A DNA stretch of 64,000 nucleotides from Trametes villosa (lineage: Eukaryota; Basidiomycota; Agaricomycetes; Polyporales; Polyporaceae): NCBI GenBank assembly GCA_002964805.2, contig PUDQ02000123.1:1-64000 (forward strand), in the 5' to 3' direction. The position numbers were made by a program, and so were the translations under genes. Each line of letters starts with the position of its first letter. The first letter of the stretch is position 1. Below, one piece after another: positions 22,701-31,103 of this stretch. The notes under the pieces are model-generated. The model worked only from the letters and a program-made list of their open reading frames with translations, ran no database searches and was not told where the DNA came from.

Positions 22701-23652
22701 CTCGGACCCAAATACCTTCTGTGCGGAGACCGGCGAGGGGAGGGCATCAAGCCGGTACCCCATGGACGAGCACAAGTCGTTCGTGTCCGGCTCGGCTCAA
22801 GCTGCCGTGCTCCCCGGCCCGTTGCGAACACAATCGGGCAATCTGTCTTCAGCACTCGGGCCCCCGGGTTGGCAGACGGCACCCATTCCATCCTCATCTG
22901 CTACCTCTGCGACGCTTAGCGGCATCCCCGCCCCTTCGTTTCCCTCGTCTTCGATCGCCTCGTCCTCAACCGCCTCCGCCTTCGCTCCTTCTCCATCCCC
23001 CGTCACCGCGAGCACCCTCGGCCTGACCCAGTGGCAGACCCGCTCCCTCTCGCAGCCGGTTTCCCGATTGTCTCCCCCCATGGGGTCCCAGCCTTACGCG
23101 CCTCTTGGAATGCAGTCCGCTGCGAACCCGGTCTGGGAACACTCCACGCAGTCGCAGAATTCCGCGGTGAGCTCTGCGCTCCCGATGCAGTACGCGGCGT
23201 GGGGCGGCGCCCAAGAGATGAGCTTCCAGGGAAGCCGTGCCGCGGCGAACGCGTACAGCGAATTCCTCGAGCTCCTGCCCACGTTCCCGTACGAGGCGCC
23301 GCAACATGAGCCGACCGAGCCTCCGCATCCCGAGACTCAATGGCCATCCTCAGCCACGCTCGCTCCTTTGGCCCTGGAGAACCCGCGCGCAGCAGGCGGC
23401 GGCAGTGTCGCCGAAGATTCCGCCGTAATCCAGCGCAGCGTCGAGGACCTACGGCGCGAGAACGCCGAGTTGCGGACACAGGCGTCCGGCATGACCTTTC
23501 AGATCAAGGACCTAACGTTGAAGAACACCACGATGACCTCTCAGATTCGCGATCTGACGTCTCGAAACGTCGAGCTGTCGTCCAAAGTCGACCACCTCTC
23601 TTCTCAGATGGCAGAGGTGCTCTCGCGTCTTGGCAATATCGCTGGGCCCTAA
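19760..23652 (+). pseudogene. HET-A: 5'-truncated HET-domain gene with coiled-coil tail
   Basis: HET domains are found in fungal heterokaryon-incompatibility and related cell-death or recognition proteins. Open pieces: 19760-21895, 21951-22481 and 22555-23652, with 55- and 73-bp introns at the same places and phases (0, 0) as HET-B. Visible HET motifs: DLVWIDICCINKESSAE, EAINSMYEWYRLSDMCYV, WHTRGWTLQELIAPERIEF, then VEDQAYCMMGLFGVHMSLIY. Compared with HET-B, about the first 40 residues (including AILSHVW) are missing. The frame runs back to a TGA at 19757-19759 without an ATG; the first in-frame ATG is inside the HET core. Exon 3 starts KRRRRS, is Ser/Pro-rich and ends in a leucine-heptad-like coiled coil (DLRRENAELRTQ...SRLGNIAG). 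It stops at TAA 23650-23652 where HET-B has TCA, losing a short final exon. Likely a pseudogene, though a shortened protein cannot be excluded. Confidence 0.75.
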
Positions 23653-24336
23653 GGTACGTTCGGGTATCTGTGTGGACTTGGTGGATGCGTTCTTACTCGA
23701 GCATGGTATCGTCAGCTTTCCAGCCGTGGGCGGGACTACGTACGATTGTCCGTCGAGGAGCATCCACAGTGCCTAATATTTCGCTCAGAAGGGGTGTCCC
23801 GGATATGTAACAGACTCGGACGGCAGATACGGCGTATGTAGTACTGATATGTATCCCTCTCGGCTCCCCTCGCAACGATCGTCCAGCACGCTCCCCGTAT
23901 CCACGTCGTCCTGACTCCTGAGTCGTGAGCCGCCTCGTTCTCTTCTCGTATCCCACGGCCGTACGCTGCAGGTGCTCACCCTGCCTGGATGCTGAGTGCG
24001 CGCACGCCAACGAGACGTACGTACCATGCCCGTGATCGGGGCAATGCTCGCAAACGGAATCAGTGTCACGACTGCTGCGCGCCGGAGGCGTGTCGCCTGC
24101 CTGATGTGCGGCACAGGCACTAGCGGAGCGTCCCGCGGAACTAGTGCGTCTGGTCTAAACGCGCCCGCTGAATCGCGCTGTTTGCGCTCTTGGCGAGCGC
24201 GACGACCGTCCGGGTGCTGTTCGTGCCAAAGAGGTGGTAGGTCGCCGTAGGCACGATCTGCTGGCAGAGGGTTGGCAATTCAGGCGGGAGCGCAAGAAAT
24301 CTGAACGTACTGCGAGGAAACAGTTCCCAAGGTTGG
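23653..24336. other. 3' flank of HET-A with relic of the last HET exon
   Basis: 23717-23810 still encodes FQPWAGLRTIVRRGAS..., the counterpart of HET-B exon 4, behind a good GTACG...CAG intron. The upstream TAA makes it unreachable. Similarity with the HET-B 3' flank fades at about 23860. No further + strand gene is seen to 24336. Confidence 0.5.
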
Positions 24337-24350
24337 AACCTCGAGCCGTC
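24141..24350 (-). pseudogene. Possible F-box-like fragment next to the LINE insertion
   Basis: The minus strand reads FRFLALPPELPTLCQQI followed by VPTATYHLFG, which resembles the start of a fungal F-box (LPPEL..I....P..) without being a clear match. It ends at a stop at 24141. The target-site sequence codes DGSRF here, and the duplicate at 43171-43182 codes the same DGSRF in the same minus-strand frame of an ORF running up to 43266, so the LINE may have split a minus-strand reading frame. The upstream part (RLNSEHREGKRGGG) has no motif and no clear start. Confidence 0.3.
24337..24350 (+). repeat. Left target-site duplication of the giant LINE
   Basis: AACCTCGAGCCGTC. The 12 bases CCTCGAGCCGTC recur directly after the poly(A) at 43171-43182, and the leading AA may belong to the duplication or the tail. 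Its position just outside the LINE-like sequence on one side and directly abutting the A-tract on the other is what target-primed insertion leaves. Confidence 0.75.
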
Positions 24351-25243
24351 GGTGCTCCTCTTACTCGTACCACCATCACGGTCGGTTTTTCCCACGGCTG
24401 GGTCTGAGCCACCCGCCGCCTGGGAGGCATCACGCTGCCTTACTGCGTGGAATAGAACCTAAGATGTCCTGCCCCCCCCAGATAGCGGCAGCCTGAGTAA
24501 AGATCTTGAAGAGGGAACAAAAACGAGGGCATAAAAAGCCAAACCAACGACAGGAGCGCGGGGGCCGAGGTAAAGGGTGCCCCAAGGAGCACTGCAAAGC
24601 AAAGCACGCGCAGTAGGTAGGATGTTTGCGGAGAGACGTGCCCGCTGGGCAAAACTGGAAATGGAGAGCTCCTAGGAGCAAGCTGCCCCTCGGGGAAGTG
24701 CCCTAGGGCATAGTGACGTGGAGGGCGCGAGCCCGCAGAACCCGAGAGAAGGCCATGAGGCGCCCCGGGGGTGGAGAATAGCCGGTACCGGGGAGAGCCC
24801 GAGCAACGCGCGCGAGCGCAAACAGAAACAAACATGGGCTCAGTGCGGAGAAGAATGGAAAACGGGTCGGGCCACTCGCCGCCGCCAAATAACAAAGCCC
24901 TTAGAGCCTGCTGGTGCCAGTGCCCAGTGCCGCAAGGCAAGACCCGAGCACTGATAAATGCACCGACAACACGCCCCAAGGGAGACGAGAAGAGAGGCGT
25001 GCGGAGCGGTGGGATGGAAACAAACGTGGACAGCTCCTTGCGCCCGCCACAACGCTAAGCTTGATGAAACAAAGCAGCCAAGGAAGCTAGAGAGGCGGTG
25101 TATGGGGAAGTAAAGGAGTTGCAAGAGGAGAGGCCAGCGAACGGGACCGAACAGTGCTGGGGTGAGACCTGAAGCGCGGATGCCCAAAGCCCTGAGAGAG
25201 GCCCTCCCAGAAACGAACCACCACCTACACCCTGCCAAAAACG
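24351..25243 (+). other. LINE 5' leader
   Basis: About 890 bp without + strand coding. The first about 90 bp have ordinary T content; from about 24440 the + strand becomes T-poor. A C-tract followed by AGATAGCGGCAGCCTGAG (about 24480) nearly repeats before ORF2 (about 37650). GCCCTGAGAGA at 25189-25199 is the first of three copies. It probably contains the internal promoter expected of a LINE; inference only. Confidence 0.5.
25189..25199 (+). repeat. GCCCTGAGAGA motif, copy 1 of 3
   Basis: Exact 11-mer in the leader upstream of ORF A. The other copies, at 26152-26162 (before ORF B) and 27627-27637 (before ORF C), are on the same strand. Shared position before successive paralogous ORFs suggests descent from one duplicated unit or a cis-acting site. 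Confidence 0.6.
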
Positions 25244-25864
25244 ATGCACATCCTCCCCCAACCGCCCTACCCGCCCGTCCCAAAGCCAATAGTCGGTCTG
25301 CCGATCCCCGCGCCAGTAGAGGTATGGAAGATCAGGAGAGGCATAGGGTCAGGCGACGTGGAACGCTACATGGTCGCTGCCCCCCCCACACACACGCTCT
25401 CCTACGAGCTGCACATCCACCTCATCTGCGTCCCCTACTACGGCTTCGACCCCGGAGTCAGACGTGAAATCATCGACACCGATACGAAGGAACCGACCGT
25501 GCTGTTCATAGCCGGGCCGATCAAGGAGATACGGGACACAGAGGAAGGAGGCTTCGAGATCAGACTGGACAGCCACGTTGAATGGGGAAGGCGAAGGTCT
25601 GTGGCGATACATGTTGCCCCCCAAAACTATGACTGGGTGGACCCCTGCATGGCGGACCTCCTAGCGGATAAGCTCGCAGACGTTGCCGGAATGGCCGAGA
25701 AGTTGGGACGCGCCGCACGCAACGTCTCGAAGGCGATGATAGACCAGCAGTGGCAGCAGCTCCCCTACACGCGAGAAGAGCTAGCTTCCTACGAGGCGAG
25801 CATCGAATACTACTCCCCACCGCCCTCCCCCGGTGCCCACGACGTCGAGACCAGCTCCCTCTGA
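25244..25864 (+). CDS. LINE accessory ORF A, 206 aa
   Basis: No known family recognised. ATG 25244 follows a C/A-rich leader. The first about 40 residues are Pro-rich (ILPQPPYPPVPKP). A beta-rich-looking domain follows at about 45-155: YMVAAPPTHTLSYELHIHLICV, then after a variable loop LFIAGPIKEIRDTEEGGFEI and SVAIHVAPQN, and a helix with DKLADVAGMAEKLG. The same order, a YxVxAPP-like strand, hydrophobic strand, loop, xxGxIxxIxxxEEGxxE, V-x-V-x-P and helix, is seen in ORFs B and C, so they are paralogues. An OB- or S1-like nucleic-acid-binding fold would fit the GxIxxI pattern, but that is speculation. Ends TGA; about 600 bp of non-coding separates it from ORF B. Confidence 0.6.
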   Translation: MHILPQPPYPPVPKPIVGLPIPAPVEVWKIRRGIGSGDVERYMVAAPPTHTLSYELHIHLICVPYYGFDPGVRREIIDTDTKEPTVLFIAGPIKEIRDTEEGGFEIRLDSHVEWGRRRSVAIHVAPQNYDWVDPCMADLLADKLADVAGMAEKLGRAARNVSKAMIDQQWQQLPYTREELASYEASIEYYSPPPSPGAHDVETSSL

Positions 25865-26470
25865 CCCGTAAAGCGGCAGGCCGAAGGAACCCGCGCGCCC
25901 CTCCCCCCCGGATAGCGCGAGAGGAGGAGTAGGAGTGGACGGCGGCCGGAGCCCAACAGGGGAAAGAGGACAGTGGGACCACGAGGAGGAGAGGGAAGAC
26001 GAGGCCTGGAGGGCGACGGACGCAGAGGCTAAAAGGCGACTGGATGGGCGGAGCAGAAGCGGCGGTGAGGCAACCTAGGCGGAGTATGGGAAGAGAGTGT
26101 GTGCTATGGAATCTGCAGTGTGACAGAACCTGACCGACGCGAGCCTGAAGGGCCCTGAGAGACGCAACAAAAGAGTAGTAAGAACGGTAGAAAACGAGAT
26201 CAAACCTGCCGCAAGCCGACGAGAGGCTGCGCGAACCGATGTCAGATACGCATGCAGCTGCGACCCAAATGCAAAGGGCGAAAAAATAGACGACTAATAC
26301 GGATAGGAGATAGAGGGCCGGCGCACGAGCAGGTCGGGGTAGGCGACACAAGCCCGCCGCCGAATATAGGCGGTAACGAGCGAGCCCAAATAATAGACAA
26401 CGGGCAGGACGGAGAAGGCGCCTAGGCTGCCTCCCCCCACCAAAAGCCCCCACCTGACCAACAGCCGAAC
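25865..26470 (+). other. LINE spacer between ORFs A and B
   Basis: Non-coding on the + strand. Includes GCCCTGAGAGA at 26152-26162. A 358-codon minus-strand open frame over this stretch is a by-product of the T-poor + strand (few TTA/CTA/TCA) and shows no motifs. Confidence 0.5.
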
Positions 26471-27217
26471 ATGAAAGTAGCGGTATGGGAAGCGCGAACC
26501 ACAGCCCCCAGCAACACCCACGAGACCACAAACCCAACCCACTACGTCGTAGCCGCGCCGCCACAGCACGCACTGGCCGTCGGTCGTCACATCGAACTGG
26601 TCGTGATAAACGGTGGCGGCTACCTCCCCCCAGCAAACGCTAGAAGAGAGTACGCGCACGCGCCCGAGGGCACACACACCCCCCCGATAATCGACGGGCC
26701 TATCACCAACATCCGTGCAGCGGAGGAGGGCGAGCTCGAACTGACCATCGGACACGAAGCAAAGCAAACGCCGGAGGGACGCATCCGCCTTCGGGTTGTA
26801 CCGACCAGCGGAGTAAAAATCGGAGGAAGCGGGATGGACATTGTGTCGTTAAAACTGGAGGGGCTGAAACGCCTGGCCGACGCTTTGGACGTCAACATAC
26901 GCGGCCTGCCCGCTCAAGAAACCGGAACCCTCCTGAGCCATGACTACGTCGTGGAAACAGGAAGAGCAGAGCGGGAGAGGGCGGAACCCAACGAGTACGC
27001 CTGGACGAGAGGAGGAAGGCGAAAAGGGACACCGGGAGAAAGGGACGCTAAGGCCGGGATAGGCAGAGGAGAGGATGGCACCGCGACCGACAGCGGCGGG
27101 GAGACGCGAGGCAGGAAGGTGAAGAAAACCAAAACGAGACGCACCAGGAGAGCGCGCAGGAGACCTAGGGCCACTACCGCCGTAGCAGGATCCCCTCCCC
27201 CCGTTATGACGCCGTAA
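26471..27217 (+). CDS. LINE accessory ORF B, 248 aa
   Basis: Paralogue of ORF A: HYVVAAPPQHALAVGRHIEL, then IIDGPITNIRAAEEGELEL and RLRVVPTSGVKIG, then a helix (LKLEGLKRLADAL). It shares VAAPPxH, GPIxxIRxxEEG and the strand-helix order with ORF A, and VxPTSG(V/I)K with ORF C. The last about 80 residues are basic and disordered (KKTKTRRTRRARRRPR), a likely RNA- or DNA-binding or nuclear tail that ORF A lacks. ATG 26471 follows a C/A-rich leader. The frame is undamaged despite decay elsewhere in the element. Function unknown; a nucleic-acid-binding accessory to the retrotransposon is the simplest guess. Confidence 0.6.
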   Translation: MKVAVWEARTTAPSNTHETTNPTHYVVAAPPQHALAVGRHIELVVINGGGYLPPANARREYAHAPEGTHTPPIIDGPITNIRAAEEGELELTIGHEAKQTPEGRIRLRVVPTSGVKIGGSGMDIVSLKLEGLKRLADALDVNIRGLPAQETGTLLSHDYVVETGRAERERAEPNEYAWTRGGRRKGTPGERDAKAGIGRGEDGTATDSGGETRGRKVKKTKTRRTRRARRRPRATTAVAGSPPPVMTP

Positions 27218-27956
27218 AGGACCGCTTAGCCGCAAACGCGGAAAGAAGCGCGAACGCAATAGACCTGTGTGCGGAAAACTGTCCCAACCCAGCTCCCCGG
27301 AACAAATAGAACGATAAAGACGCCAGAAACAGGTCAGCGTAAGCGAAATAAGAGATATATGCCGGACGCACCCAAGCACGGTCGGCCACCCCGCACCCCA
27401 AATAAGGGAGGGACCCAAAATGTAGCACCAGAAATACGAGCGCTCCCCGGGCGGCTCTGAATGAAACGCCAACAGCGCTGAGGAATAAGCCACCGCCGGC
27501 GCGCCGTGCGTCGGCGTTTGCGGAGGACAAACAATGATGTGGCAGTGCGAACAAAGACGACCAAACACAGCCACAGCCGCCGAAGTGCAAGGAAACAAGC
27601 GCATAGGTCCAACGACTGAAAGCACGGCCCTGAGAGAACAGCCCAAGCCGACAGGAAAGTAAAGCTGACTGGGCACAAGTGGGAGAGTACGAGGGATAAA
27701 GGAACCTACGGAAGCCCACACAAGAGGCGCCCGAAGTCAGGGGGCCCTAAGTGGGGGCCGGTAATAGACGCTAAATGCCGGGCACGCCTGACAACTATTG
27801 GAGACCAGCCCACACGGACACGTAGAACGGGCACCCCAACAAACAATGTTAAAGAAATGGCTGGGAGAGACGCCGCTGCCCCCAACGGCACGAACCCGCC
27901 CACCACAGTCGAACCCGCCTAGATATAAGAACGTACCGCGCACCCGCACAAACGGC
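27218..27956 (+). other. LINE spacer between ORFs B and C
   Basis: Non-coding on the + strand, with GCCCTGAGAGA at 27627-27637. The minus strand is open for 290 codons (26849-27721) without motifs; rejected as a gene. Confidence 0.5.
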
Positions 27957-28718
27957 ATGAACACGTCTACCCCACCCCTGGAAGTCTACGTGCAAGAGAC
28001 AGTAGTAGGAGCGAGTCGCTGGCAGCCCGGAGCGACAAACGCGTACTTCGAAGTAGTCCCCCCGCTAATCGGCGTCCTGAGGCTCAATATCCCCGTACGG
28101 CTTGTGCTGGTCCCGGAGAGGCACCCGTGGGGAAACATGCGACACACGCCAGCGTACAGGTGCCAGCCAGTCCCGCTCAAAATCGAAGGGAGGATCAAGA
28201 AAGTGTGCGTCCTGGAGAGAGGCGACGTAGACCTGCTCCTGGAGAACGAGATGGCGGAGGCGACGGTGCGTCGGGCGCACCTCTGGGTCAAACCGACAAG
28301 CGGCATAAAGGTCCTAAACATTGCGGAAGACCTAGCGGAGAGACTCGAAGCCCTGAAACAAAGCCCGTACACCGTCCCCTCACAACGCCCCCTAACATGG
28401 CCCCCCTCCCCACCACCCCACCGCCCGTACGGGGCCGACGAAACAAGCAACAACCAAGCACCACCGTGGCCGCGGCTGGAGCAACCTGTAGTGGAGAGAA
28501 ACGGGGCAAGGGGAACCCCGAGGGGCGGAGTAGGAGAAGCCAACGGACAAGGCGCGATCAAAGAGGAGGTGGACATGGCGTACTTCCGCAACGCACACGC
28601 CTTCACTCCCATCCGCGGCAACAAGCCCCGAGACTCTCGGAAGCGGAGGCCTGCGGACGGACGGGGAGAAGCGTCAGGGAGTGGCAGACCGAAGAAAGCG
28701 AGGCACGGGGGAGTGTAG
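27957..28718 (+). CDS. LINE accessory ORF C, 253 aa
   Basis: Third member: AYFEVVPPLIGVLRLNIPVRLVL, then LKIEGRIKKVCVLERGDVDL, AHLWVKPTSGIKVL and a helix (AEDLAERLEALKQ). Against ORF B the best matches are KPTSGIKV / VPTSGVKI and the GxIxxV...E.G spacing. The frame is open 5' to 27798, but ATG 27957 is chosen because it sits behind the same kind of C/A-rich leader as the other ORFs and directly precedes the shared domain. The C-terminus is Pro-rich, then basic (RKRRPADGRGEASGSGRPKK), like ORF B. No database family recognised. Confidence 0.6.
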   Translation: MNTSTPPLEVYVQETVVGASRWQPGATNAYFEVVPPLIGVLRLNIPVRLVLVPERHPWGNMRHTPAYRCQPVPLKIEGRIKKVCVLERGDVDLLLENEMAEATVRRAHLWVKPTSGIKVLNIAEDLAERLEALKQSPYTVPSQRPLTWPPSPPPHRPYGADETSNNQAPPWPRLEQPVVERNGARGTPRGGVGEANGQGAIKEEVDMAYFRNAHAFTPIRGNKPRDSRKRRPADGRGEASGSGRPKKARHGGV

Positions 28719-29081
28719 CCGGAGTACGCGAGAGCTGGACGAGACGAAACTTGAGTGGAATGCATAGATCTAGAGGCGGTACCGGACATAAATTGCGATG
28801 TAAGGGGCCCAACCGGGGCCGCCACCAAGAAGTGCCCGGGCCCATGAACGGCGAGACATGAAGTACCAGAGCATGCACGACGACGTTGGCCGATAAACGT
28901 GCATGCAGCACCTGGCGAATGGCCGCCACTCGACCGGGCGCACGGGTGACACGACACCCGCCGTAACGCTCGGACCTGAGGCGGGAAAGGCCGACGTGAC
29001 CAGAAGACGCGAGCCGCCCGAAACCAAACCTGAGAGCCATCCACGAGCACGCCGCACCTGACGCCCCCCACCGCCCACACA
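28719..29081 (+). other. LINE spacer between ORFs C and D
   Basis: 360 bp, non-coding on the + strand, overlapped by a motif-free 373-codon minus-strand frame. Ends in a C/A-rich stretch just before ATG 29082. Confidence 0.5.
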
Positions 29082-29735
29082 ATGCCCCCCCTGACCCTGT
29101 TCCTCAACGCGAGAAACGCACTACAGGAGCCCTACCCCACCCTCCTGACGGCCAACGGAATCCCACTGCTCGCAGCCGTCTGGGCCCCCGCCGCACCGCT
29201 TGACATCGGAACGCAAGTCCGCGTAAGAATCATCGGGAGTCGCCTACCCGAGCACCCCAACAACGCCCTCCCCTGCCCGCCGCATGCGACAATGGATGCA
29301 GGGATCGAGGGGACGGTCATCGCGGCGAGAATGGAGAAGGAAGACGTCGTCGAGATTCTGGTGAGAAACACAACGGGGTGGGCGAAACCAAAAGTTGTGG
29401 CGGTCATCGCACACGCGATACGTGGAATAACCGTGGCGAAGGGCCTATGGGACGGACTCCTGCCGATGAACGCGGGCGACAAGTGTGCGGAAGAAATGGC
29501 GGACGGCCTCGTAAAGACCTACCCGTCCCCTACAAGGGGGAGCGGCGCACTCGAGATTCCAGTAGAAACAACAGCGTACACGCACAGCCACGAACACACG
29601 GACGAGACGGACGGCTGGTGGGCATGTAGGGAAGAGCTGACGGCGCTAGGAAGGACCTTAGGGGGGAGGTACCACACGACCGCGAAAGGGGACGAAGGAC
29701 GAGAGGCATGGCACGAGCGCAGATGGCTTGCCTGA
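29082..29735 (+). CDS. LINE accessory ORF D, 217 aa
   Basis: The most divergent of the four. The order is similar: a hydrophobic start (LLTANGIPLLAAVWAP), DIGTQVRVRIIG, a loop with Pro and Cys, then AGIEGTVIAARMEKEDVVEI, PKVVAVIAHAIRGITV and a helix-rich end. The GxVxxxxxEKxDVVE(I) segment aligns by spacing with GxIxxI...EEG..E of A and B, but the similarity is weak and homology is inference. It lacks a strongly basic tail. ATG 29082 lies in a CCCCCCACCGCCCACACA leader. Confidence 0.5.
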   Translation: MPPLTLFLNARNALQEPYPTLLTANGIPLLAAVWAPAAPLDIGTQVRVRIIGSRLPEHPNNALPCPPHATMDAGIEGTVIAARMEKEDVVEILVRNTTGWAKPKVVAVIAHAIRGITVAKGLWDGLLPMNAGDKCAEEMADGLVKTYPSPTRGSGALEIPVETTAYTHSHEHTDETDGWWACREELTALGRTLGGRYHTTAKGDEGREAWHERRWLA

Positions 29736-31103
29736 AGGGCGAACAAACACAGGGGCGTAGCATGTCTTGTAGCGCGCTGAACCTAAATACATTTGATCAG
29801 ATACACGTGAGCACGACGCACCCACAGGAAACACCTAAATGCAAACGGCAGAGGGGAAAGACCGAAAAAGGAAGCCCACGTACAGGAGAAGACTCACATC
29901 CTAGGCAGACGCGCAAGGATCAGCGGGAGCAGAAGAACCGCACCCTGAGCCAGGACTGACCCCGGCTACAAGTACAGTGAGGTGAGCGCGGGGCAGCACC
30001 TCCCCTGCAACAACCTAGAAACGCAGACGTGAGCCAGGCGGCGCGCTGAAACGCACATAAACCAAACACGTCCGACGAACACGACCTATCGCCTCAAACC
30101 AGCAAATGCCGCTACCGCGGTGAAAGAGTACCTAGCAAACGAGCAATGTAAGCCGGTGTAACTACGGTTGACAACCAGACCTAAAGGAATGCGCCCTACA
30201 AGACAAATACTGGCAAAAGACGAGTAGTAACGCGCCGCCTGCACAAGCAAGAAACATGTGCAAGAGTCGAAATGACATAAAACGCCCCCGACGGAGAGGT
30301 GCAAGCCGAAACCACCAAGTACGAAGCGCCAGAGGCCAGCGCCTGAAGAGGAAGAACCAAATAAACCAGAACAAGCCTCGGAGGCGCCTGTGAGAACTGC
30401 CGAGAGATGCCGCGCAAGACATGATTGGCCAAGTACAAGCGCCGGCCTTACACGTAAACCCGAGATACAGTACTCGCAACGCGCGACGCTGACCGCTCCC
30501 GCATCCTGCCTCCCCCGCCCCTCCTGTCCCCCGCCCGGCTTCGCTCCCTACCGTCCAAACGAACTGCGCCGCCCACAGACTGCGTACACGGCACGAGCCC
30601 CAGACAGCCAAGACTGACAAACCTCCCACCGCCAACCCAAACGCATCCCGCCCCTCGTCGAGCGAAGGCAGGAGACGACAAGCAGTGACGCCCACGTCGC
30701 CGGTTAGTACCCGCCGCCCGCCACCCGCCGGTAGCTATGAGGGTAAGTGCCCAACCCACCTGGAAGAACGACCAGCTGCTCAAACGAATAGGCAAAAAGA
30801 AAACGAAAGCAAACGGTCGCCGCCCCCCCAAAACAGGGCAGCGCTGTGCATGACCCCCGCGACGCCCGCGAAGGGCGCGATGGGATGCCGCACCCGAACA
30901 CCGCCCGCCACAGGCGGGCAACTAAAGCAACGGCGACGAGCAGCCAGTAAACGACGAGGACATTCCGCCCAAAGTGCGAACGCAAGCGGAAGGCAAGCGC
31001 GCTGGAAACGTATAAAGGTCGGCCAGAGCACACCGACAAACGACAGCGAACTCGCTAACCCAACGCCCGCCCACCCAGAACACCCCTCTCGTCACACCCT
31101 ACG
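29736..31103 (+). other. LINE long spacer before ORF1
   Basis: About 1.37 kb, T-poor, with no protein-like + strand frame. A 206-codon + ORF at 30685-31305 overlaps the start of ORF1 in another frame and has no motif. No fifth accessory ORF is visible, although a fully decayed one cannot be excluded. Confidence 0.45.

Noticed and set aside
25560..26636. Minus-strand ORF of 358 codons (and similar ones at 26849-27721 and 27986-29107)
   Set aside because: No motifs; they overlap the + strand accessory ORFs and spacers and follow from the shortage of T on the + strand, which removes minus-strand stops.
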